DNA of 64,000 nt from Massospora cicadina (Eukaryota; Entomophthoromycota; Entomophthoromycetes; Entomophthorales; Entomophthoraceae): positions 1 to 64,000 of the forward strand of contig JAKSZP010007888.1 of the NCBI GenBank assembly GCA_022478985.1. Reading direction: 5' to 3'. Every line of letters starts with the position of its first letter. The stretch's first letter is position 1. Position numbers and translations under genes: made by a program. The notes under the pieces were generated by a model. That model had not been told where the DNA came from. It did no database searches and worked only from the letters and a program-made list of their open reading frames with translations. This document shows positions 10,796 through 21,994 of this stretch, one piece after another.

Positions 10796-11382
10796 TGTAA
10801 GTCTGGGGGAGCACCCCCTCTGTTTGGATTGGGGGGTGTTCCCTTTCCCATCCAAGAAGATGCCAAGAAGGCCAGCAGCCCCCCTCATCTCCCAGGGTGA
10901 CCCCTCTTATATGGTTGATGCGCAGTGAATCACTGCTTACCCAAGGACTTTACCTCCCATTCCAGTATCAACTTCAAATGAGTTGATACTACAAATCAGG
11001 GTGATTTGTGCTGAGCTATTGGAGAGCCTGCATTCTCATGGGACAGCAGGTTCAAATGAAGTTGATGGCCACAGGCCTTTGGCATCAAGGCCAGATAGTC
11101 CCAAACAGTTGGCAACAAAGCCTTATAGGTACATAATATTGGCAAATAAAGCATCTAATGCCAAAGCTTTGGCAAATCTCGCTGATGGCATTGGGCCATT
11201 GAAAAATGTTGCTGATAGTTTAAAACCCTTGCCGGAAGCATCAAAATCCTTGTCCAACATTCTTTATTTGGCCAAACAGATGCTGGAGTGGCCAGGTGCA
11301 GATGGTTGGCTATCCTGAACCCATTCCTGACCTCATGGGACCACCCCTATGTGGGGTGGCCTTGGGAGGTTCCCACTGCCTG
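10796..11382 (+). repeat. Element F 5' LTR, first part
   Basis: It aligns with the start of the 3' LTR at 32584. It ends in GCCTG (11378-11382), the target duplication of element E, whose second copy is at 26399-26403. Confidence 0.9.
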
Positions 11383-12244
11383 TGTAAGGAGAGTGTCTAT
11401 AAACTCTCCCAGTTCCAGCGTGGTGTTGCTTGGTGCACAGGGCTAATGCCTGGAAACTAGTCACTATAAAAAAGTTACTAGAGCCCAGCAGAGGGTGCTT
11501 GAGCAATAATAACTTGAGTAGGGGAGGGCAATCATTAGAATAAGTAACCAATCAAAAATGACAGTGCACTGAGTAGGAGGGTATAGGCAACCCAGGTTGG
11601 AGGGAATCCAGGTGGCCCAACAGTGCACCAGGGGATAATTTAATTGTACTTATAATAGAAAGGTTAATGTAGCGTGAGACCTCTGCAAAGAGGTCTGTGC
11701 ACAGGATCATCCAAGGTAACATAAATATGGGAAACGGTGTACTTAGCGAGGGATTTTATTTACAGGGAGAAAGTCAACCAACAGAGGAGATTGGTCTCAA
11801 CATGGGAAATTTAAGGGATTTTGGGAAAACAACCAATTGAGGGAAGCAGGTTGAAGCTGATGTGCACCAATAGGTGCACACTTCCATTGGGCAAAATGCT
11901 ATATTGAGTAATCAACTGAACTCAGGTGATTGATTATAAAAATGGCTGACTCGAGATGGATAGTGCAAAAACCAAACATGTTTCAAAACCCCATTCAACT
12001 AAAACTAAAGCGAACCGTTTTCAGTCATAATATAGCTGGTTTGTTTTAATGCCCCCTCTCATACAAAGCTAAACTTTGCTTGCTTCCATAGGACCAACTT
12101 GGGCATATTTAGCCTTCACCCAGCGTTGGTCTATGGTATGCTTGAGGTCAGGGAGGCCTGCCAACTTCACCTTCTTAGCCTACCTGCAAGCATCTTAGTC
12201 TCTAACATTGGTCCCAAGGATGATATCATTTTCCAACCATGACA
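11383..12244 (-). repeat. Element E 3' LTR
   Basis: On the + strand it begins TGTAAGGAGAG and ends CCATGACA. It pairs with 25538-26398. On the minus strand it is preceded by a purine-rich tract (about 12245-12265, reading GTCAGGAGGAGAGGGTAA), the plus-strand primer site. Confidence 0.93.
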
Positions 12245-12944
12245 TTACCCTCTCCTCCTGACGGGGCTCAACCCCCCTCCAGGGGCTTGCACCAGGGAAA
12301 AGTTCTTGCAGGCTGGAGCCAACTTCATTGTGGCAACGGTTGGTTTGGGTTGAGATCCAGCGGCCTGGGGGAAACGCTTATGGAAAGCTTCAATCAGGTC
12401 TTGGGCATGCACACAGTTATGAGCTGGGACCCAACTGTTCTCTGCAGCATCAAAACCCTTCCAAGATACCAGGTACTCAAGTCTTCTTTTAACATGATGG
12501 GAGGCTACTATTTCATCCACTTCCCATTCTGGTGCCCTATCCATGAGATAAGCCTCAGGAGTCTCTGGTGGGGGGCCCTCAAACAATATCAATTTGCTCT
12601 CATGAAAGACAGAGAAGATCCAAAATGAAGAGGAAAGATCTAACTGGTATGAGGCATGGCCCACCTTTCTAACAATGTGGCAAGGGCCAATCCTATTTGG
12701 TCCAAGCTTTTTGCATGGCTGCTTGATAGGGATGTTACAAGCATCAAGCATCACAAGATCCCCTCCCTTGTACGCTGAACCCACTCGTCACTTACCATCA
12801 GCGTTTTCCTTATATACTTGCATTGCTACCTCCAAACTTGTGGAAACCCCTGGTGGACTTTCTTGATAGTCTTGGCAAAGTCCACCACCACTTCAACTTT
12901 AGATCCACAGCTGGGCTCCATGTTAAAGGTGGGGAAAAACCATA
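12245..12944 (-). pseudogene. Element E integrase C-terminus with chromodomain
   Basis: This is the downstream half of the integrase gene cut by element B. An uninterrupted 179-residue frame (12245-12784) contains GGDLVMLDACNIPIKQP, the GPY-like region GPCHIVRKVGHASYQLDL, and a full chromodomain starting WEVDEIVASHHVKRRLEYLV with SWKG and NSWVPAHN. The first aromatic-cage residue is W or Y in family members and is present. It is the best preserved chromodomain in the window. The 12785-12944 part is frameshifted. Confidence 0.9.
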
Positions 12945-12949
12945 ATTGG
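12945..12949. other. Target duplication of element B, left copy
   Basis: ATTGG here pairs with GTTGG at 21990-21994, with one mismatch. The uninterrupted integrase sequence in element A has the same site, which fixes the LTR edges of B. Confidence 0.85.
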
Positions 12950-13815
12950 TGTTAAGCTGTTGACTGAATCTAATTGTCAGATATTAGATAGGGACATAAT
13001 AATGTTAACAAACTTAATTTATTATGAATCATATCAGATATCAGTGATCAGGAATATTTTAGGCTTATGTACAGCTTAAGATTTGTGGCCTAGCAATTTA
13101 CTTAATAATATTTGACTATGATGACATGGGCATGGGGGCTTTGTTGGTTTAGTTAGACCTATAATAATAGCTGACTAAATAACCGGGGCACGTGGGCTTT
13201 GTTGGTCTAAGTCAAAATTAGTTTTTAATGTCAATCAGGTTTTTGATCGAATTAATTATTAATTAATGGTACATATCGCCTTGGTATGTGCTACCAATTG
13301 CTTGAGATGAGTATCAGTTCAGCTATTTACAGATGCGTTAGAAATGTTGTCTTGAATATATTTCCAAGTTTGAGACTGACTCTGAGATGATTATGATGTT
13401 TCAAGTTGAATAGATTGTAGACCCTCAAACAAACTCATTACTTTCTCTGGCCAAGTGCCATTGAAATTGAGGTGCCATGGGTAAGATGTGGTGAACATCA
13501 AACCCTATAAAGTATCCCAAGTTATTACTAATAAAAAAACAAATATTCCTACAGTTCTATAATTTAATTTATAAGCTTTTGTATTAATACTTTACATTGT
13601 TTTACATCAAGGATTTACTTAGGATCAGGAAAATCAGGGCAGCGTGCCATCATCTAAGTAATGACAGGATAATACAACTTCCAGTAGAACTACCAAGGAG
13701 TTATATCTTAATTATAATCACCATCTGGTATGTTGTCTTCATACAATAGATGTTCAAAACCCTGTCTTACCTTATAAGAAGAACCAGTCACTCTCAATAT
13801 ACCAAAAATTCAACA
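12950..13815 (+). repeat. Element B 5' LTR
   Basis: It begins TGTTAAGCTGTTGACTG and ends AAATTCAACA. It aligns with 21124-21989 along its full length. Confidence 0.95.
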
Positions 13816-13835
13816 AGTGGCGCTCATGGCTGGGA
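13816..13835 (+). promoter_or_regulatory. Element B primer binding site
   Basis: AGTGGCGCTCATGGCTGGGA directly follows the LTR end. It resembles the sites of elements C (GTGGTGCTCACTACAGG) and J (TGGTGCTCACTAAAGG). The Gag start codon (13826) lies inside it. Confidence 0.7.
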
Positions 13836-15922
13836 ATGCAGATGGTGACCACGGCGAGTATGGGAGTAGTTCCAATCAAATACCTAGAACTATTACTGGA
13901 CCTGATGGGAATACAGAAATGACTGTGTCTTAAATTAATTTGAACAATATATTTAACATTACTTACCCTGATGAGCCCATTTCACATGAAGAACTTGAAT
14001 GACTCAAGCATCAGTTGTTAAGAGGATACCAAATGGGATAAGGGCCTGCGAATAACAGCAGTAATCCTTTCTATCATCAACGACAGCAAGATGTGCTGTG
14101 GATGAGATATCTAGCTCATCATCAATTGAGTGTAGCTCAAGTCAGAAATAATTTAATTGGGATAGAGAATATTGCCCAATACCTAATTGAATTTGTATAT
14201 CCCACCTCTAGAAATTCTCAAATGACAATTGCTCGCCATCATGAAGCCATTTCTGAGTTAGTTAACTTCTCACAAAACTCCAGCCAGGCGGCCCAAATTT
14301 TAAATGAGCATTTAGAGGCCAACTTTGCTGAAATCTGTTCTAGCTTGGAAGCAAATTATAATCTAACTACTTGGGCTAATGATAGAGTGGCAGAATTAGC
14401 ACAAGAGCTAAATGATAGACTACATCCTATCTTTGGCAATTTCTTAGAAGAAAGAGGAATTACCGAAACTTGGGTCAACAACATCACACAAACTTCAATT
14501 AATGCTTCAGAGTTTATTGGGCTTAATCACGAAGCTCAAGAGGCACAGTTAAATACTAATGAAGTTTGTAATCAGTATCGATGACTGTGCACCCAAATTT
14601 TGCAGATGAAGGATGAGTATACTGAAAAAAATCAATTATTGGCAAACACAATGCAAAGGCCAACGGGCAGAAAATGGAAAAATTCAAAATTCCATTGATC
14701 GTCTTAATTGTCAGATTAGTAATATTAATAGGAGGTCACCAATATTAATGATTTGAATAATCTTCTGCATGGAGAAGTGAATCAGTGTAAGAAGATAATT
14801 AAGGAAAAAGACCAAGTGATTTCCAATTTGCAATTGCAAACCACCACTTTGAATGAGGAAATTGCAAAGTCAAAGTTAAAGATTTGAAATCATGTTAATT
14901 GGGAGAATGAAATAAATGAGCAGATCCGAAACTTGGATGATGGGCGTTGCCAATGCGCTACAAACCATTCAACTGGAAATGCTTCTGAATACTATGAAGA
15001 TGAAGCTTAAGAAGTAGTCACTGAAGTAGAAGCAGTACCATGTCAGCAGATGCCCAGTAGAATGGTTGCTTTGGCTAACCCAAGTTCCTCCAGTCATGAT
15101 TCAGTGCCTCAACGCCCTAGTGCATCTGGCCTGAGTCAACAAAGAAGCAATTCTGATAACTCAGGGCGGGAAAGCGATAATTACAAGCCAGCGAACCTGC
15201 CTATATTTGACAAGAATGGAATTATCACCACCTTTATCAAACGTTTTGAATTAGCTATGTATGGGGCCAGCAATCGCAATTGAGCAGCTACTATGATTAA
15301 CTGCTTGGATCAGTGGAGCATTGAGTTAATTATGCCCCATATTAATGAAAATCAACTTATGCTGAAGTCAAAGAGGCTGTGCTTTATGAATTTGGAGGTC
15401 CAGAACGAATGTCAACAAGAAAATCTAAATTTATGAATATTCAATTTAAAAAAAGATGAAGCCATTGACAAATTTGTTGATCAATTCTATCGCAAAGCAC
15501 AAGTTCTCTTAGGTGCCAAGGCTATGGTTGACTTTGATGCTAAGATTGCATTAGAACATGCGGTACAACCTTACCAAAATTTATCAATTGTTTTAATGCC
15601 TGCCTTTGTACAAAATCTTACAACATCTGAACTAGTTGACTATCTTTGTAAATGTTCACAGAATTATAGTCCTCCAAATACTGGGTACAAATCAGGACCT
15701 GCCTCTGTGGGGAAACTCATTGAAGTCAATAAGAAGATTGAAATTGATTCACCTGTGAAAACTGAACAGAACTCAGATATCAAGCCTACACGCTCAATGA
15801 ATGATATTACCTGCTATAAATGTAACTGCAAAGGGCACTTCGCCTCTTGATGCCATCAATGCAATGTCAATGTGGTCCTTCCTGATAAAGTACAGGAGAA
15901 GGGAAAAGAGCAAGCACAATAG
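13826..15922 (+). pseudogene. Element B gag, long, with coiled-coil N-terminal part
   Basis: The frame runs from ATG 13826 with about a dozen stops and small shifts, giving about 700 codons. The first 350-400 codons are polar and helical, with heptad-like stretches (for example NLLHGEVNQCKKIIKEKDQV near 14760). A Ser/Gln-rich linker follows, then the capsid-like part (FIKRFELAMYG near 15235, IDKFVDQFYRKAQVLLGAKA near 15470). The end carries a CCHC knuckle, CYKCNCKGHFAS followed by a TGA and CHQC, where the TGA sits just before the last Cys. The protein would form the particle and bind RNA. Ordinary Ty3/Gypsy Gags are about half this size. Confidence 0.85.
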
Positions 15923-16289
15923 ATGCAGGATGCTCTATTGTGCTGGAAAAACTAGTCCCAACTGATCGACAAGAAAATGCAGGCCACGGGGCCTTGCTTA
16001 ATGATGAAACAAATTCTATTATAGTACCTAATGAAGATTCTACAAATGTACATGTGGTAACCCAATCTAAGAGTAAGGTTATCATGCCTGAGGCCTCTGA
16101 AGTAGTAGCTAAACTGTATGTACAACAGATAATTGAAAATATTCCAGAAGAAGGTCCAAGTAATGCATCTGATACTCCAAGTCTGAAAGGGGTAAATATA
16201 GCAAAGCCAATTGACAAATTCATCCATGAATGTCCTAGCATTTGAAATACTCTGAAGAAGACTCTTAATCTCTCTGGATTCATCACATA

Positions 16290-16660
16290 TTCACATAGTA
16301 AATTCTATCGATTCCTACTACTCTGAGTGCACTTATGTGGTTATTCTGGTCAATAAGGTCAAAGTTGTTGCTATTGTTGATAGCGGAGCACCTATAAACA
16401 TTGTTTCCATAAAGTTGGTGAAGAAACTGAAAATTGCACCAGACATTGACCATCATAAAGGAGTATGGAACCGCGGGTCTCAACAGCACTAAGAGTGAAG
16501 GAGCTTATAGCGCCTTGCCACTGCAATTTGGAGCTTTAGTAGTAGCAGCACCCACAATAGTGCTTCTGAACACCAATTATGATATCTTAATTGGAACGAG
16601 TTTTTTAGGACTTATGGAATTTCATGCAATTTTAAAGAAAATGTCTTACCAATTTTAAGT
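16290..16660 (+). pseudogene. Element B aspartic protease
   Basis: The active site VVAIVDSGAPIN lies at 16364-16399 with Asp at 16379. A frameshift near 16440 separates it from YGTAGLNSTKSEG and the end block DILIGTSFLGLMEF. The domain processes Gag-Pol. Element C has the equivalent IIDMGAPIN at 44790-45002. Confidence 0.85.
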
Positions 16661-16792
16661 CAATCACTTCCGATTTATTACTCTCATGACAATATGAAGC
16701 CCATGAGCCATTGTCAAAACTTTATTAATATATCTTATGCCAATGGAATAATACCAATAGGATATATTCAGCGAGGAAATTGAAGCCGTTCT

Positions 16793-17095
16793 TTGCCAAA
16801 TGCTAAAAAAGAAAATCAAGGAATACCCCTACGTGTGAATAAAAATGAGAGTATAGCTCCAGGCCGTCAACTAGTTATGAAGACTAGGACCATGCTGGAT
16901 AATCCAGAGGGACTATATGGTGTGGTTATGTCCTCATGGCATCACTCTCATATGGAACCTTGCGTAGCACCTGGAATACTTATACCAGGGCATGGTGAAA
17001 TTGATGTTCTATTAACCAATATAACAAAACAAATATTAAGGTCAAGAAATATCAAGTGGTTGCATTCGTGCATCTGTTACCAAAGGATGAATTAA
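16793..17095 (+). pseudogene. Element B dUTPase-like domain in pol
   Basis: An open stretch between protease and reverse transcriptase reads PEGLYGVVM, then APGILIPGHGEIDVLLTNI. Cellular dUTPases have P-x-G-x-YG, then G-x-I-D-x-x-Y-x-GE-I-x-V with the catalytic Asp in that second block. Here Leu-Ile-Pro-Gly stand where that Asp and Tyr should be, so catalysis is unlikely. Element C carries the same domain (44050-44454), better preserved. An alternative reading is the ordinary beta-rich linker of Ty3/Gypsy pol. Confidence 0.6.
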
Positions 17096-17259
17096 AATCA
17101 GCTATCAAATTTGGCAATTTATCTGAGCTAGGATTACCAAATGAAACCCTTGGGGCACATACTATGATCCCTCAAGAATTGTTTACCAGATTATCAGAAC
17201 AACAGAAGGATGAAGCACTAGAGTTGTTTGAATGATATTCCAAAATTTTTGCCAAAGAT

Positions 17260-18045
17260 GATCAAGATCTAGGTTGTGCAAAAGGAGTCCAGCATTTTGT
17301 TGACACTGGGGACCATGCACCTATTAAAATGAGGCCAATTCGGCGCCCTAGGGCTAGTGATGAAATAGTCGGTGAAGAGTTAGAAAAATTGCTATAAAGT
17401 GGAATGATAGTGCCATAAAAAAGCCCATGGCCAGTCTAGATTTAATCGTAAAGAAAAAAGATGGCAGCAATTGAGTCATGATTGATTACTGACGCCTAAA
17501 TGCCATCACAAAAAAGGATTCCTATCCATTGCCTAGAATTGATGATGCTTTGGATCGTCTGGGAGGAGCAAAATAATTTACTGCCATGGACCTTATCTCC
17601 AGATATTGGCAAATTGAATTGCCTAAGGAGGAACAGGAGAAGTGTGCAATGATTGCTACTCAAGGACTATTTCAACCAACGCGCATGCCACAGGGGCTGT
17701 GCAATGCGCCAGCAACCTTTCAAAGAGCGATGGATACAATCTTAGGAGATCTTAAATTATCCTATGTACTGGTTTACTTAGATGATATCAATGTCTTCTC
17801 ATAAACGTTTTCCAAACAACTGGAGCACCTTGAACAAGTGTTTGAATGACTATTGAAGGCTAATCAGAAGATAAAACCTAGAAAATATCAGTTCTTTAAA
17901 GAACAATTGGAATACCTTGGGTTCATCATTGATTCCAAGGGCTTGCAGCCTCAACCTCAAAAGGTGGAGGCGATTAACAAGAGTAAGCTCCAACGAGTAT
18001 GAGGGATGTTCAAGTGTTCTTAGGCATGGTAGGGTATTATCAAAG
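17260..18045 (+). pseudogene. Element B reverse transcriptase
   Basis: The blocks FVDTGDHAPIKMRPIRRP, the DYxRLN block with a TGA at the Arg position, PLPRIDDALDRLGGAK, LISRYWQIELP, MPQGLCNAPATFQRAMD and the catalytic LVYLDDINVFS appear in order. YLDD (about 17772-17783) is intact. Stops are mainly TGA at expected CGA codons, with frameshifts near 17450 and 17990. It copies element RNA into cDNA when intact. Confidence 0.93.
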
Positions 18046-18145
18046 AATTGTAGAAGGGTTTGCGAGGATTGCTGAGCCCCTATTTCATTTGCTGCAAGGA
18101 GTTTGATTTTGCTGGGCAGAAGAATGCCAACAAGCCTTTGAGGCT

Positions 18146-18575
18146 TTGAAAACCAGAATGAGTTCAGCGCCTATCCTTCGATATCCAGATTTCACAAGGC
18201 CTTTTATCATACAAACTGACGCCTCATTTAATGCAATTGGGGATGTGCTATCTCAGATTGGGGAGGATGAGGAGGAGCATCTGGTCTCTTATTGCAGCAA
18301 AACTCTGAATAAGCATGAGCGCAATTATACAGTGACTGAATGAGAGTTTTTAGTCATAATCTACGCATGTAAACAATTTCGAGTTTACATTCATGATACC
18401 AAGTTTCAAGGAAAAACAGATCACAGCTCGTTAAGATGGCTCCACAACCTCAAGGAACCTGAAGGATGCTTAGCCCGCTGGGCTTTAAAATTACAAGCTT
18501 ATGATTATGAAATTATCCATAGAGCTGGGGCGGCCCATCAAAATGCAGATGGATTATTGAGACTTCCCATTGTAG
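18146..18575 (+). pseudogene. Element B RNase H
   Basis: FIIQTDASFNAIGDVLSQ carries the first catalytic Asp, YCSKTLNKHERNYTVTE the Glu block, and KTDHSSLRWLHNL the third acidic site, with HQNADGLLRLP at the end. One TGA replaces the Arg after TVTE. RNase H degrades the RNA strand during reverse transcription. Confidence 0.92.
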
Positions 18576-19800
18576 ATGTCCTGAGCAGTTTAGCTGATGA
18601 ACTCCATGAAAAGATGATTAATTGGAAATATGAGGATGAGCCAACTAAAGTGAAAAAGGCAATCAAAAAAGCATTAACCAACACTGAATATTGGAATGGA
18701 GTTTTATACAAGCTCAGGCCCGATGGGCAGCATCAAATTTTCCCAAAACCTTCTGACCAAATGGAAATTATTACACAAGTGCATAAGGCCATGGGGCACG
18801 GAGGATTAACTAAGATGCTAGAATTAATACAGTTGAATTACTACTGGGATTCAATGTGATTTGATATCCAAGATGTACTCAACAAATGTCATTCTTGTCA
18901 AATTACAAAACCTATGAAGTCAGATGTGAAGTATCGTTTAATCAAACCCAACTGGGCTTGGCATACCGTATCAATAGATGTAGTTGGCCCTTTGCCTGTG
19001 AGCAGCCTAGGCAACATTTACATAATTGTTGCTATTGATCATCTTATGAAATGGGTGGAAGCAAAAGCAATCCAAGATGTCGGGGCCTTAACTACTGCCA
19101 AGTTCATTATGGATAATGTAATTTACAAGCATGGATGCCCACAGAAGATCTTGACAGATAACGGCACAAATTTTACTGCTCAAATGATACAACAGCTAAA
19201 TGAATTGATGTCTATCAAAGGAGTGATATCAACACCATACAATCCTGAAACTAATGGTATGGTAGAGCGAGTGAATGGCACTCTAGTCAGCATTTTATGC
19301 AAAAATGCAGCCTTAGCGCCTTCACAATGAGATACCTCTATTAGTGCTACTGTGTTTGTGTACAATATTGGACATCACAGCAGTACCAGCCACTCTCCGT
19401 TTTGACTTCTGTATGGTAGACAGCCATCTTTGCCTCCATTATTATATTTGGTCCTCAGTTCAACTGAAGCAGTTAGTCAGAATAATTATGTTGAGCAGAT
19501 GGTGAAGACATTAATCAAGTTACAAACGGAAGCTTATCAAAACACAATTAGTCAAAAAACTATTCAGAAGAGCTATGATGACGCCAAATGGGCTATGGTG
19601 ACTAAATTTAAAAAGGGGACTTAGTAGTATATTGTGATACTCATAGCGCAGGCCGCGCGCACAAACTTGCCTCGCTTTGGAAAGGTCCATATATTGTATT
19701 GGAAAAATCATCTGAAGATGTATACACTATAAAGGATCAAGGTGGCTGGGTTGTGAATTGAGTACACGCTAAATTTCTTCATCCATATTGTAAACATTAA
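18576..19800 (+). pseudogene. Element B integrase
   Basis: The zinc module is HKAMGHGGLTKM with CHSCQITK. The core has all three acidic sites: SIDVVGPLPV, LTDNGTNFTAQ and PETNGMVERVNGTLV. The C-terminal GPY module is ASLWKGPYIVLEK, followed by VHAKFLHPYCKH and the stop at 19798-19800. There are only a handful of in-frame stops. No chromodomain follows. Confidence 0.93.
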
Positions 19801-19879
19801 AATAATAATAATAATAATAACATTAATAATTTTAAAAAATATAGAAAAGTAATATATAATTAACTATACACTTTTATTT

Positions 19880-21073
19880 GGAAATATGTGCTTTGTCATC
19901 ATCAAAACTAGGTAACTCTACTTCAGGAGGGGGTAGAAGAGTTAGATTGAATTGGAGAAATGAGAATTTCAAACAAATCTTGACTATCCAAACCCTGCCA
20001 AAAATGTGCTAAACCCAAAAAAGCTCAGCACCAGGCACACTGGCCTTGTCAGCTTAAGAAAGGCCATCGAAACAGAGGGAAAGACCATTGAAATGGACTT
20101 TGGAACAGACAGGAAAGGTTTGATTCAGGAGTAAATGCTGCTGAAAGGAAAATAAAGTCAGCAAGGAGACTTTTGAGGCAAGGGTAAGCTGGGGGAGGAA
20201 AACTTTTGTGCGGAACATCTGCAAATGTGCCTCATCTAATACCCTGAGCATATTGGGCACAGTATCAGAGGGGTATGAGGAAGGAGGGAAGCAAACGCAT
20301 GCGCCTAGAAGAGCCATCTGTGGAACATACTTTTCTGGAAGCCCTTTTGCCAGGCTTTTAAAAAGTTCTCAGTATTGAACTAGGATACGTCAATCTTTAG
20401 AAACCTGAGCCTTAAGGCCCAACAGAACGTGTAAATCTGTATGCACCAAAGTGGATTTGCACCTAATCCTAGAAACTGAGTTAGCAAAAATAATGGCTTG
20501 ATTATCCTCAAATATATCAAATGGGGCAATCTCAGGACCATTAGTGAGTACAGATGATAAATAGGCATTTACAAGCTCCGACATCAAATTGAGCTCAAAA
20601 CCTAATGAAGCCACACTGCCCGCGCATAGAGAGGAATTGAGGTTTTTAGAAGGGAAAATAGAAAAAAGGGCAAACAAAAAGTCAGGAAGAAGACCCCCAT
20701 CTGAAGTAAATTGGTGTCAGATAAGAGTTTCTTGAGGGTGTTCGACTTCTGAAGCCTGAAGGGTTAATGAAAGAGTTGTAAGAGGATCTCGCTTGACCCA
20801 TTGAGAAGTTTGATGAATAGTAATTGGAGTCAAAGGGGTTTTTTCAAGTTCATTGATGATTGGTGAAATTACTGTGGGATGCAAAAATGAACCCTCAAGG
20901 ATCATAGAAGCGTAGCTGGTCAATCCAGCTTGCGAAATCGTGGGCAACATGCCCAAGTTAACCATTGCATGCCGCATAGACTTGCTTAGTCATAAGAAGA
21001 TTTGTCAGTCAGCGGCAGAAAGACTATTGAGATATCGTTTATAATTGGATGAGCGAGAAAAGTTGGACATTGT
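19880..21073 (-). pseudogene. Element B antisense reading frame, unknown product
   Basis: Between the pol stop and the 3' LTR, the minus strand has a long frame from ATG at about 21071 (MSNFSRSSNYKRYLNSLSAA). It runs with few stops through MRHAMVNLGMLPTISQAGL, SMILEGSFLHPTVISPII, SLGFELNLMSELVNAYLSSV and FDIFEDNQAIIFANSVSRI to LLGACVCFPPSSYPSDTVPN, about 300 codons. I do not recognise the product. The stops match the level of decay in pol. Element C has no such segment, its pol stop lying 31 bp from its LTR. It could be an antisense gene of the element or a captured sequence. Confidence 0.5.
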
Positions 21074-21110
21074 TAATCAGAGAAAAGAGTACCACCATTT
21101 ATATCCAGTC

Positions 21111-21123
21111 AAGGTGGGGGAAA
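21111..21123 (+). promoter_or_regulatory. Element B polypurine tract
   Basis: AAGGTGGGGGAAA lies directly before the 3' LTR, where plus-strand DNA synthesis is primed. Confidence 0.8.
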
Positions 21124-21989
21124 TGTTGAGTTGTTGACTGAATCTAATTGTCAGATATTAGATAGGGACATAATAATGTTAACAAGCTTAATTTATTATG
21201 AATCATATCAGATATCAGTGATCAGGAATATTTTAAGCTTATGTACAGCTTAAGATTTGTGGCCTAGCGATTCTACTTAATAATATTTGACTATGATGAC
21301 ATGGGCATGGGGGCTTTGTTGGTTTAGTCAGACCTATAATAATAGATGACTAAATAACTGGGGCACGTGGGCTTTGTTGGTTTAAGTCAAAATTAGTTTT
21401 TAATGTCAATCGGGTTTTTGATCGAATTAATTATTAATTAGTGGTACAAATCGCCTTGGTATGTGCTTCCAATTGCTTGAGATGAGTATCAGTTCAGCTA
21501 TTTACAGATGCGTTAGAAATGTTGTCTTGAATATATTTCCAAGTTTGAGACTGACTCTGAGATGATTATGATGTTTCAAGTTGAATAGATTGTAGACCCT
21601 CAAACAAACTCATTAATTTCTCTGGCCAAGTGCCATTGAAATTGAGGTGTCATGGGTAAGATGTGGTGAACATCAAACCCTATAAAGTATCCCAAGTTAT
21701 TACTAATAAAAAACAAATATTCCTACAGTTCTATAATTTAATTTATAAGTTTTCATATTAATACTTTACGTTGTTTTACGTCAAGGATTTACTTAGGATC
21801 AGGAAGATCAGGGCAGCGTGTCATTGTCTAAGTAACGATAGGATAATACAACTTCCAGTAGAATTACCAAGGAGTTATATCTTAATTATAGTCACCATCT
21901 GGTCTGTTGTCTTCATACAATAGATGTTCAAAACTCCATCTTACCTTATAAGAAAAACCAGTCACTCTCAATATACCAAAAATTCAACA
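21124..21989 (+). repeat. Element B 3' LTR
   Basis: It begins TGTTGAGTTGTTGACTG and ends AATTCAACA, and is the partner of 12950-13815. The target duplication GTTGG follows at 21990. Confidence 0.95.
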
Positions 21990-21994
21990 GTTGG

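Larger units (their letters stand above)
12950..21989 (+). mobile_element. Element B: 9.04-kb Ty3/Gypsy element inside E
   Basis: Both LTRs are 866 bp, begin TGTT and end TTCAACA. The order is primer site, long gag, protease, dUTPase-like domain, reverse transcriptase, RNase H, integrase, a 1.3-kb segment with an antisense frame, purine tract, LTR. No chromodomain is seen. Gag and most of pol lie in one frame broken by stops and a few shifts. It is related to element C but has a longer gag, a longer LTR and the extra 3' segment. The LTR pair differs by roughly 3 percent by eye. Confidence 0.95.

Noticed and set aside
20390..20677. FEDNQAIIFAN in the antisense frame of B resembles the EDN block of Copia RNase H.
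   Set aside because: Only about ten residues agree, and no other Copia motif is found around it.
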